Assembly: GCA_029256665.1 (NCBI GenBank)
Contig: JAQSXN010000236.1
Coordinates: forward strand, 1-6,437
DNA: 6,437 bases
Reading direction: 5' to 3'
Source: Paenibacillus sp.
GTDB taxonomy: Bacteria > Bacillota > Bacilli > Paenibacillales > Paenibacillaceae
This document shows, one piece after another, positions 1 to 4,671 of the stretch. The position numbers were made by a program, and so were the translations under genes. Every line of letters starts with the position of its first letter. The first letter of the stretch is position 1. The notes under the pieces are model-generated. The model was not told the DNA's origin. It searched no databases and was given only the letters and a program-made list of their open reading frames with translations.

Positions 1-90
1 AGCCCGATTTTTTCGGGCTGCGGCAGGCCAGGCGACGCTTTTGGTGCCTGCAGCCCGATTTTTTCGGGCTGCGGCAGGCTAGGCGACGCT
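1..90. repeat. Two direct copies of a 39-bp hairpin-forming repeat
   Basis: Positions 1-39 and 52-90 are the same 39-bp unit with one mismatch (C29 versus T80), separated by 12 bp. Each unit contains AGCCCGA, a five-T loop and TCGGGCT, a perfect 7-bp stem (1-7/13-19 and 52-58/64-70). In the second copy the stem can be lengthened by GCCTGC (46-51) pairing with GCAGGC (74-79) across a 3-nt bulge. GCAGGC at 23-28 could instead pair with the same GCCTGC, so alternative folds are possible. The unit starts 8 bp past the stop codon of the GH2 gene. On that strand no T-run follows the stem, so it is not a canonical intrinsic terminator. It may still stabilise the 3' end or stop transcription weakly. 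Because copy one begins at base 1, the array could extend to the left. Confidence 0.85.
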
Positions 91-98
91 ACGCCGCG

Positions 99-1856
99 CT
101 ACTTCCCTTCGTTGATCGCCTTGATCAGCTCCAATGGAAGCTTGGGCACGCGATCGTAAGTCAGCAAGCCGTTAATTTCCTGCTCGACATCCGTCAATTG
201 CGTGTAGCAGTAACCCTGCACGACGCAGCCCGCGCCATGGAACGGTTGAATGACCGCGCGCAGCTTCTGCTCGAAATCCTCGTCGTTGTCGGCGCCGGAA
301 TATCCCCAGCCCTCCCAATCGCTTTTCTTGTAGGAAATGCCGCCGAACTCGGTAAGCAAGATCGGCTGTCCGGCGTACGGATAGCCGTCTACCGCTAGTC
401 TGCGGTTGGCCGGCATAGCGCTAACGGCGTTCTCCGCAGAGCTGTAACGCTCCTCCAGCACTTCGCGTCTCCACTCGTAGTCGTGAATGTTGAACAGATC
501 CGTCTTCACCAGCTCCCAACCGTCATTGGATACGACCGGACGGGTCGGGTCAAGCGATTTGGTCAAATAATACATCGCCATCGCGTGGTCCTGCTGCTGT
601 TTGTCGACTTGGATGTTCGGCACGCCCCAGCTTTCGTTCAGCGGGACCCAAGCGATGATGCAAGGATGGTTGGCGTCGCGCTCCACGGAAGCTATCCATT
701 CTTTGGTAAACTTCTGCACGTAGTCCTCCGTGAACTGGTAGGCGTTGGCCGCTTCGCTCCACACGACCAAGCCCAGCTTGTCGCACCAGTACAGGTAACG
801 GGGATCCTCCAGCTTCTGGTGCTTGCGCGCGCCGTTAAAGCCCATCGCTTTGGCCAGTTCCACGTCCCTGCGGATCGCTTCGTCGCTCGGCGGCGTCAGA
901 TTGCCATCCGGGAAGTACCCTTGATCCAGCACCATCTTGCTAAAGAACGGACGGTTATTGAGACATAACTTGCCGTCTTCGATGGACACCTTGCGCATGC
1001 CGAAATAGCCGGAGGCTTGATCGATGACGGAATCGCCTTCGAGCAGACTAAACTTGATATCGTACAGACGCGGTTTCTCCGGGCTCCACCATCTGTTCGA
1101 TCCGCGATCGTATTGGTCGGGCAAGCCGATGACGCGCGTGCATTGATCCTCGACGACAAGATAACTTTCTTCGGTGACGGCTTCGCCTTCGAACGATACT
1201 TCCACCTTAAGCTTGAGACCGCGTCCGGCCGCTCCGCCCTTCAAGAAAGCGCGCACCTCGATGCCGTTGCGGTCGATGTCCGGAATCATCCGGACGCGGT
1301 CGATATGTACGGGAGCGACTGCCTCCATCCATACCGTCTGCCAGATGCCCGTCGTGCGCGTATAGAAAATCGAAGCGGATTCGTCGAGCCAATATTGTTT
1401 GCCGCGCGGCAGCGTCACGTCGCGGCTGTAGTCGACCGCCTTGACGACAACCGTATTGTCGTTCTCTTGCAGCGCATCCGTAATATCGGCATGGAACGGC
1501 GTATGCCCGCCTTGGTGAGTGGCGACGAGCACGCCGTTAACCCAGACCGACGCATCGTAATCCACGGCGCCGAAATGCAGGATCGCGCGTTTGCCACCGA
1601 AGCTTGCCGGGATATCGAGGGTCCGGCGGTACCATACCGTGTCATGGACGGCGGGATCGGCGATTCCGCTGAGTTTGCTCTGGAATGCGAACGGCACTTG
1701 AATGCGCAGCGGCAGCGCCTTGCTGCCGGAATGCCAGCCTTCCGCCGTTCCCTTATCCAAGTCGTCGAACGCGAATTCCCACTCCCCGTTAAGGTTAATC
1801 CAGTCGTCTCTCATAAACTGCGGTCTCGGATGCTCCGAACGGTATACGCTTGCCAT
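99..1856 (-). CDS. Glycoside hydrolase family 2 protein (beta-galactosidase/beta-glucuronidase-like)
   Basis: This is a predicted retaining exo-glycosidase of 585 residues from the ATG at 1856. The N-terminal jelly-roll sugar-binding domain covers about residues 1-180, with LNGEWEF, VWYRRTLDIP and DASVWVNG followed by a GGHTPFHADIT stretch. An immunoglobulin-like sandwich follows (about 181-290), then the TIM barrel (about 291-585). The acid/base is the Glu of WVPLNESWG (E408), and the nucleophile is probably the Glu of LLTEFGG (E503). Both motifs are intact. At about 585 residues it has the short three-domain architecture of beta-glucuronidase-type GH2 enzymes and lacks the extra C-terminal domains of LacZ. 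There is no signal peptide or membrane segment, so it should act in the cytoplasm on an imported oligosaccharide or glycoside. The sugar specificity (galactose, glucuronic acid, mannose or other) cannot be read from sequence. It is transcribed alone from its own promoter. An in-frame TTG lies 6 bp upstream but sits too close to the ribosome binding site. Confidence 0.93.
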   Translation of the reverse strand: MASVYRSEHPRPQFMRDDWINLNGEWEFAFDDLDKGTAEGWHSGSKALPLRIQVPFAFQSKLSGIADPAVHDTVWYRRTLDIPASFGGKRAILHFGAVDYDASVWVNGVLVATHQGGHTPFHADITDALQENDNTVVVKAVDYSRDVTLPRGKQYWLDESASIFYTRTTGIWQTVWMEAVAPVHIDRVRMIPDIDRNGIEVRAFLKGGAAGRGLKLKVEVSFEGEAVTEESYLVVEDQCTRVIGLPDQYDRGSNRWWSPEKPRLYDIKFSLLEGDSVIDQASGYFGMRKVSIEDGKLCLNNRPFFSKMVLDQGYFPDGNLTPPSDEAIRRDVELAKAMGFNGARKHQKLEDPRYLYWCDKLGLVVWSEAANAYQFTEDYVQKFTKEWIASVERDANHPCIIAWVPLNESWGVPNIQVDKQQQDHAMAMYYLTKSLDPTRPVVSNDGWELVKTDLFNIHDYEWRREVLEERYSSAENAVSAMPANRRLAVDGYPYAGQPILLTEFGGISYKKSDWEGWGYSGADNDEDFEQKLRAVIQPFHGAGCVVQGYCYTQLTDVEQEINGLLTYDRVPKLPLELIKAINEGK

Positions 1857-1863
1857 ATACAAT

Positions 1864-1870
1864 CTCCTCC
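1864..1870 (-). promoter_or_regulatory. Ribosome binding site of the GH2 gene, deciding the start
   Basis: Read on the minus strand, GGAGGAG ends 7 nt before the ATG at 1856-1854 and only 1 nt before the in-frame TTG at 1862-1860. The spacing therefore favours ATG and a 585-residue product over the 587-residue version. Confidence 0.85.
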
Positions 1871-1875
1871 AATTA

Positions 1876-1893
1876 ATTAATCAAATGATTAAT
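1876..1893. promoter_or_regulatory. 18-bp palindrome in the GH2 leader, candidate operator
   Basis: ATTAATCA, AA, TGATTAAT is a perfect 8-bp inverted repeat around a 2-bp centre. It lies between the predicted transcription start (around 1919) and the ribosome binding site of the GH2 gene. That is where a repressor of the LacI, GntR or MarR type would block transcription. The region is AT-rich, which raises the chance of a random palindrome, and the matching regulator gene is not in the window. The operator role is inferred from position and symmetry only. Confidence 0.45.
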
Positions 1894-1925
1894 GTTTAAT
1901 GTATTCATTCATATAATTCACACTC

Positions 1926-1955
1926 ATTATGTAATATGACCTTGCATCTTGTCAA
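1926..1955 (-). promoter_or_regulatory. Sigma-A-type promoter of the GH2 gene
   Basis: On the minus strand there is a perfect -35 box TTGACA (1955-1950), an 18-bp spacer, and a -10 box CATAAT (1931-1926) matching five of six consensus bases. Transcription would start near 1919, giving a leader of about 60 nt before the ATG. The surrounding AT-rich DNA stands out from the GC-rich coding sequence. This is the clearest promoter in the window. Confidence 0.8.
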
Positions 1956-1978
1956 TTAAAAACTTTACATCCATTTTA

Positions 1979-2001
1979 GTTAACATAACGGTTAATTTAA
2001 C
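1979..2001. promoter_or_regulatory. Cluster of GTTAA half-sites upstream of the GH2 promoter
   Basis: Within 23 bp there is GTTAAC (1979-1984, itself a 6-bp palindrome) and the inverted repeat GTTAA-T-TTAAC (1991-2001). The two GTTAA copies are 12 bp apart, close to one helical turn. The cluster lies about 25-50 bp upstream of the -35 box, where an activator would bind. No specific regulator family is recognised, and AT-rich sequence makes chance matches easier. Confidence 0.35.
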
Positions 2002-2085
2002 GGAACAAAAACGCCTGTACGCGAAGTGATGGTGGCGGCCATTTTCCGAGAATGACGCAAGATCGGCAAGGCAGATAAACAAGAA

Positions 2086-2123
2086 AAAAGCAGGCATCCC
2101 GACTGGCGGGACCGCCTGCTTTT
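2086..2123 (-). terminator. Intrinsic terminator, probably of the lost DUF11 gene
   Basis: A perfect 10-bp stem pairs AAAAGCAGGC (2086-2095) with GCCTGCTTTT (2114-2123), and an inner CCCG/CGGG pairing (2098-2101/2107-2110) extends it. On the minus strand the stem is followed by TTTTTTCTTG. The stop codon of the DUF11 remnant overlaps the hairpin base, so this terminator probably served that gene. It also has TTTT on the plus strand and may be partly bidirectional. It now separates the remnant from the upstream region of the GH2 gene. Confidence 0.85.
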
Positions 2124-2299
2124 ATTCGTTGTCGTACAGATTGGCGCTGGCCCGGAATGACGTCCGTCAATAAGGCGGAACCCGGATAATTGCCGCTATT
2201 GGCGGCGACGACCGTGTAGTTGATCGTATCGCCGACGTTCGCGCTCGTGACCGAAGCCTATTTGATGCCCGTGACGTTAGGCTGGTTGACGGGAATCTC
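2122..2299 (-). pseudogene. C-terminal remnant of a DUF11-repeat surface protein
   Basis: Translating the minus strand from 2299 gives EIPVNQPNVTGIK, a TAG stop (2260-2258), then ASVTSANVGDTINYTVVAAN and SGNYPGSALLTDVIPG. This closely matches the DUF11 (conserved repeat domain) pattern K-T-A-S-x-x-S-A-x-V-G-D-T-I-x-Y-T-V followed by N-x-G-N and T-D-x-x-P. These beta-sandwich repeats occur in tandem in large secreted or wall-associated proteins of Gram-positive bacteria. Near 2151 a +1 shift opens a short frame reading ASANLYDNE and ending in TAA (2124-2122) exactly at the terminator, which I take as the original C terminus. The fragment is broken by one in-frame stop and one probable frameshift, and it has no start. 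Only the last repeat survives. The domain match is by eye; the frameshift is the less certain part. Confidence 0.7.
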
Positions 2300-2361
2300 G
2301 GGGCGTCCATTCCGAGAAATCCCGGATGCTTGCGGGAGCCGCATCCCAGATCAAGCTTCAT
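2300..2361 (-). pseudogene. N-terminal fragment of a SAM-dependent methyltransferase
   Basis: From the ATG at 2361 the minus strand encodes MKLDLGCGSRKHPGFLGMDA. This is the start of class I SAM-dependent methyltransferases: motif I LDLGCGxxxxxGFxGxD, which binds the SAM methionine and ribose, beginning at residue 3. A ribosome binding site, AGGGGG, lies 7 nt upstream (2374-2369). After about residue 20 the methyltransferase pattern stops and the reading frame runs as nonsense to about 2167, because the DNA there is the DUF11 remnant in another frame. So a real gene start is present but more than 90% of the gene is missing. The open frame of 64 codons from 2361 may be translated, but the chimeric peptide is unlikely to work. 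The original substrate cannot be inferred. Confidence 0.62.
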
Positions 2362-2501
2362 GCAAATTCCCCCTAGCGCTTCCCGCGGTCCGTAAAGTGC
2401 ATTTAGGCTATATGTATTCGCGAGAACAGCCATAATAACCAGAATATAACTCATGGCGCCGCTGTACCCTCGGCGATATCTATGGAAGGAGACGGTTCAT
2501 C
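2362..2501. other. Divergent intergenic region upstream of nfo
   Basis: These 140 bp lie between the methyltransferase remnant (leftward) and nfo (rightward). The right end holds the nfo ribosome binding site AAGGAG (2486-2491), 10 nt from its ATG. AT-rich -10-like boxes occur on the plus strand at 2431-2436 (CATAAT) and 2445-2450 (TATAAC), but neither has a convincing -35 box at 16-18 bp. The nfo promoter is therefore probably here but cannot be fixed. No LexA/DinR box of the GAAC-N4-GTTC type was seen. Confidence 0.4.
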
Positions 2502-3377
2502 ATGACGCTGCTTATCGGATCGCATGTATCCATGTCCGGCAAGGATATGCTGCTGCGAGCCAGCAAGGAAGCCGCCTCTTACGGGGCCAACACGTTTCTA
2601 ATCTATACCGGAGCTCCGCACAATACGCTCCGCAAGCCGATTCATGCCCTGAAGATCGATGAGGGCCATGCGCATATGCGGGAACACGGCATCTCGAATA
2701 TCGTCGTGCATGCTCCCTTTATTATCAATCTCGGCAATACGGCTTCCCCTCGGGTGTTCGAGCACGGCATCGGGTTTCTGCAGTCGGAGATCGAACGAAC
2801 GGAAGCGCTTGGATCGACCCAGATCGTCCTGCATCCCGGGTCCCATGTCGGAGCGGGAACGGCCGCCGGTATAGCGAGGATAATCGAAGGTTTAAACGAG
2901 GTATTGACCGGGAGCGGCATCGTGCAGGTTAGTTTGGAGACGATGGCCGGAAAGGGCAGCGAATGCGGGGCTACCTTCGAGGAATTGGCTGCCATCATCG
3001 ACGGCGTGGCTTATAACGACAGACTCTCCGTATGCCTGGATACGTGCCATATCCACGATGCCGGCTACGATGTGCCGCACGACTTTGACGGCGTATTGGA
3101 CGAATTCGACAGATGCATTGGTTTGGACCGGCTTAAAGTGCTCCATATCAACGATTCCAAGAATCCGCGCGGATCTCGCAAGGATCGGCACGAAAATATC
3201 GGTCGCGGCCATATCGGCCTCGAAGCTTTGCGTTACGTCGTCCATCATCCGCAGCTTCTTGGCGTGCCCAAGCTGCTTGAAACGCCGTCGATTGGCGAAC
3301 GCAAATACGTAAATCCCCCGTACGCCCACGAGATCCGTTTGCTGCGGGGAGAGACTGACGATCCGGTCCCGCGGTGA
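2502..3377 (+). CDS. nfo: Endonuclease IV (AP endonuclease)
   Basis: This is a base-excision repair enzyme that cuts the DNA backbone 5' to abasic sites and removes 3'-blocking groups, leaving a 3'-OH for repair synthesis. The 291-residue length is normal for the family. It opens with the typical [10 protein letters not shown] and is full length. All nine expected ligands of the three-metal (zinc) site are visible: H70 (VVHAP), H111 (LHPG), E146 (LETMAGKG), D180 and H183 (CLDTCH), H215 (LHINDSK), D228 and H230 (KDRHENIG), and E260 (LLETP). It should fold as an eight-stranded TIM barrel in the cytoplasm. The start is set by AAGGAG 10 nt upstream and by alignment of the N terminus with Bacillus-type Nfo. 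There is no terminator in the 117 bp before the aldo/keto reductase gene, so read-through between the two is possible. Confidence 0.97.
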   Translation: MTLLIGSHVSMSGKDMLLRASKEAASYGANTFLIYTGAPHNTLRKPIHALKIDEGHAHMREHGISNIVVHAPFIINLGNTASPRVFEHGIGFLQSEIERTEALGSTQIVLHPGSHVGAGTAAGIARIIEGLNEVLTGSGIVQVSLETMAGKGSECGATFEELAAIIDGVAYNDRLSVCLDTCHIHDAGYDVPHDFDGVLDEFDRCIGLDRLKVLHINDSKNPRGSRKDRHENIGRGHIGLEALRYVVHHPQLLGVPKLLETPSIGERKYVNPPYAHEIRLLRGETDDPVPR

Positions 3378-3431
3378 GAATGGATGTAAAAATGAGCCTT
3401 CCAAACTCTTCCTGTCCTTATCGATTCCTTG

Positions 3432-3437
3432 TACAAT
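3432..3437 (+). promoter_or_regulatory. Possible -10 box before the aldo/keto reductase gene
   Basis: TACAAT matches five of six -10 consensus bases and sits 57 bp before the ATG. The hexamer 17 bp upstream, TTCCTG (3409-3414), is a poor -35 box, so this would be a weak or regulator-dependent promoter. The gene may also be read from upstream of nfo. Confidence 0.3.
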
Positions 3438-3448
3438 AGAAGGCAACG

Positions 3449-3473
3449 GCCGTCGCAGCCAAGGAGCGACGGC
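3449..3473 (+). promoter_or_regulatory. Hairpin in the leader of the aldo/keto reductase gene
   Basis: GCCGTCGC (3449-3456) pairs perfectly with GCGACGGC (3466-3473) around a 9-nt loop. It ends 6 nt before the GGAGGAG ribosome binding site (3480-3486). No T-run follows, so it is not an intrinsic terminator. It could shape translation initiation or mRNA stability, or be a protein-binding palindrome. No known riboswitch class fits so short an element. Confidence 0.45.
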
Positions 3474-3494
3474 GAAGGGGGAGGAGCTGGGACG

Positions 3495-4403
3495 ATGGAG
3501 AAGGCGATATTAGGACGAACAGGGCTGGCCGTTACCAAGCTTAGCTACGGGGCGATGGAAATTCGCGGACCCCGCGTCTGGAGCGGACGACCTATCGAGG
3601 ACGCGGAAGCGGCACGCGTGTTGAATGCGGTACTCGATTCGGGCATTAACCTGATCGACACTTCTTACGATTACGGTCGCAGCGAGGAGTTGATCGGCCG
3701 TTTTCTCAGCCATCGTCGGCAGGAATTCGTGCTGGCGACGAAATGCGGATGCAAAGTCGCGGATTGCGGCGATCACGACGAGGTGACCCACGAATGGACG
3801 CGCGACAATCTGATGCGCAACATCGACGGCAGCCTTTCCCGGATGCGAACGGACTACATCGATATCCTGCAATTGCACGGACCGACGGTTCGGCAGGCCG
3901 AAGAGGGAGCGCTGGTCGAGGTGCTGAAAGAAATTAAGGCCAGCGGCAAAGTGGGACATATCGGCGTATCCTCTTATTTGCCTCATCTGCCCGCTTATGT
4001 AGAATGGGGTTCGTTCGATACGTTCCAACTGCCTTATTCGGCGCTGGAGCGCGAGCATGAAGGCTGGATCGACAGAGCCGCGGAAGCCGGCGCCGGCGTT
4101 ATCGTGCGCGGCGGCGTCGGCCAAGGCGAACCCGGCGTCGGACGCGGCTCGTCGGAGCGATGGAGCGCATGGGAAGATGCGAAATTGGACGAATTGCTGG
4201 AGCATGGCGAGCAGCGGACGGGTTTTCTGCTGCGGTTCACGCTCAGCCACCCTTCCATGACGACGACGATCGTCGGCACCAAGAGCGTCGAACACCTGGC
4301 GGACAACGTCCGCTATGCGGCCAAAGGCCCGCTTCCAGCCGACGTATACGCCGAAGCCAAGCGTCGCCTCGACGCCATCGGGCGGACGGCTTTGCAAGTG
4401 TAA
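3495..4403 (+). CDS. Aldo/keto reductase family protein
   Basis: This is a predicted cytoplasmic NAD(P)H-dependent oxidoreductase that interconverts carbonyl compounds and alcohols. Its 302 residues span one complete (beta/alpha)8 barrel. The catalytic tetrad is intact: D55 and Y60 in DTSYDYGRSE, K83 in ATKCGC, and H128 in LQLHGP. The C-terminal cofactor-binding motif is GTKSVEHLADN (261-271 region), and IGVSS (156-160) is the usual strand-6 segment. An unusual insertion-like segment after K83 carries three close cysteines (C84, C86, C91) before HEWTRDNL, seen in some bacterial subfamilies; metal or redox roles are only a guess. The start is set by GGAGGAG 8 nt upstream of the ATG; the frame is open back to 3429 but without a better signal. 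It follows nfo by 117 bp and ends in a strong hairpin. The substrate is unknown. Confidence 0.93.
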   Translation: MEKAILGRTGLAVTKLSYGAMEIRGPRVWSGRPIEDAEAARVLNAVLDSGINLIDTSYDYGRSEELIGRFLSHRRQEFVLATKCGCKVADCGDHDEVTHEWTRDNLMRNIDGSLSRMRTDYIDILQLHGPTVRQAEEGALVEVLKEIKASGKVGHIGVSSYLPHLPAYVEWGSFDTFQLPYSALEREHEGWIDRAAEAGAGVIVRGGVGQGEPGVGRGSSERWSAWEDAKLDELLEHGEQRTGFLLRFTLSHPSMTTTIVGTKSVEHLADNVRYAAKGPLPADVYAEAKRRLDAIGRTALQV

Positions 4404-4407
4404 TACA

Positions 4408-4457
4408 AAGGCTCCGTCCCGCATCGTCATGATTGTGACGATGCGGGACGGAGCCTT
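4408..4457 (+). terminator. Terminator of the aldo/keto reductase gene (22-bp perfect stem)
   Basis: A perfect 22-bp stem (4408-4429 with 4436-4457) encloses a 6-nt loop, TGATTG. It starts 4 nt after the stop codon and is followed by GTTTGTTG, a short T-rich tail. On the minus strand the arm is followed by TGTATTA, so it may also stop transcripts arriving from the right. The stem is unusually long and free of mismatches for an intrinsic terminator. Confidence 0.85.
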
Positions 4458-4533
4458 GTTTGTTGTGGCCGCGCCATTCGTATGTTACATTTCACACAAT
4501 CCTTAACCACAGCGCGTCCGGAACCTCGCACAG

Positions 4534-4552
4534 TCGAAATTTCGATCACATT
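4534..4552. repeat. Palindromic repeat, copy 1
   Basis: TCGAAATTTCGA is a perfect 12-bp palindrome (4534-4545) followed by TCACATT. Copy 2 lies exactly 51 bp to the right with 18 of 19 bases identical and in the same orientation. The core does not occur elsewhere in the window. It lies between the terminators of the two convergent genes. Confidence 0.8.
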
Positions 4553-4577
4553 GGGAGAGTCACGCAGCCACCAAGCT

Positions 4578-4606
4578 CATATAATCGAAATTTCGATCTC
4601 ATTCAA
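4578..4606 (-). promoter_or_regulatory. Possible minus-strand promoter with a palindrome in its spacer
   Basis: On the minus strand TTGAAT (4606-4601) and TATATG (4583-4578) are separated by exactly 17 bp, and the 14-bp palindrome ATCGAAATTTCGAT (4584-4597) fills most of that spacer. This is the layout of a repressor-controlled promoter. A transcript would start near 4571, run past palindrome copy 1 and reach the long hairpin at 4408-4457, giving an RNA of about 165 nt with no evident ORF. The -10 box is only four of six bases and there is no gene behind it, so this remains a weak call. Confidence 0.25.
4585..4603. repeat. Palindromic repeat, copy 2
   Basis: TCGAAATTTCGA (4585-4596) followed by TCTCATT differs from copy 1 at one of 19 bases. 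Here the palindrome extends by one base pair on each side to 14 bp (4584-4597). The 51-bp spacing is close to five helical turns, so both sites face nearly the same side of the DNA, as paired operators often do. Confidence 0.8.
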
Positions 4607-4612
4607 TGGACA

Positions 4613-4657
4613 ACCAATAAAAATGGCGATGCCAGGAACATCTCCCGGACACCGCCA
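4613..4657 (-). terminator. Intrinsic terminator of the GH20 gene
   Basis: On the minus strand a 15-position stem forms between 4657-4643 and 4638-4624. It has one mismatch and a few G-U pairs, and the loop is GATG (4642-4639). It is followed directly by TTTTTATTGG (4623-4614). It begins 15 nt after the GH20 stop codon, the normal place for an intrinsic terminator. Confidence 0.85.
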
Positions 4658-4671
4658 ATTCGCGCAAACGC

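Noticed and set aside
1017..1880. Long plus-strand open frame (287 codons) opposite the GH2 gene
   Set aside because: It lies fully antisense to a well-supported GH2 coding region, its translation resembles no family, and long antisense frames are expected from GC-rich codon use.
2167..2454. Minus-strand 95-codon frame as a genuine small protein
   Set aside because: The part before the internal ATG at 2361 has no ribosome binding site support, the part after 2300 is the DUF11 remnant read out of frame, and only the short methyltransferase start looks real. It is better described as two fused gene remnants.
2892..3446. Minus-strand open frame of 184 codons opposite nfo
   Set aside because: It is antisense to a complete endonuclease IV with all metal ligands; no domain pattern was seen.
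3510..4430. Long minus-strand open frame (306 codons) opposite the aldo/keto reductase gene
   Set aside because: It is a codon-bias shadow of the aldo/keto reductase gene and would have to start inside the terminator hairpin.
4580..4585. Perfect TATAAT on the plus strand next to palindrome copy 2
   Set aside because: No -35 box lies at 16-18 bp, and a plus-strand transcript from here would only run antisense into the GH20 gene.
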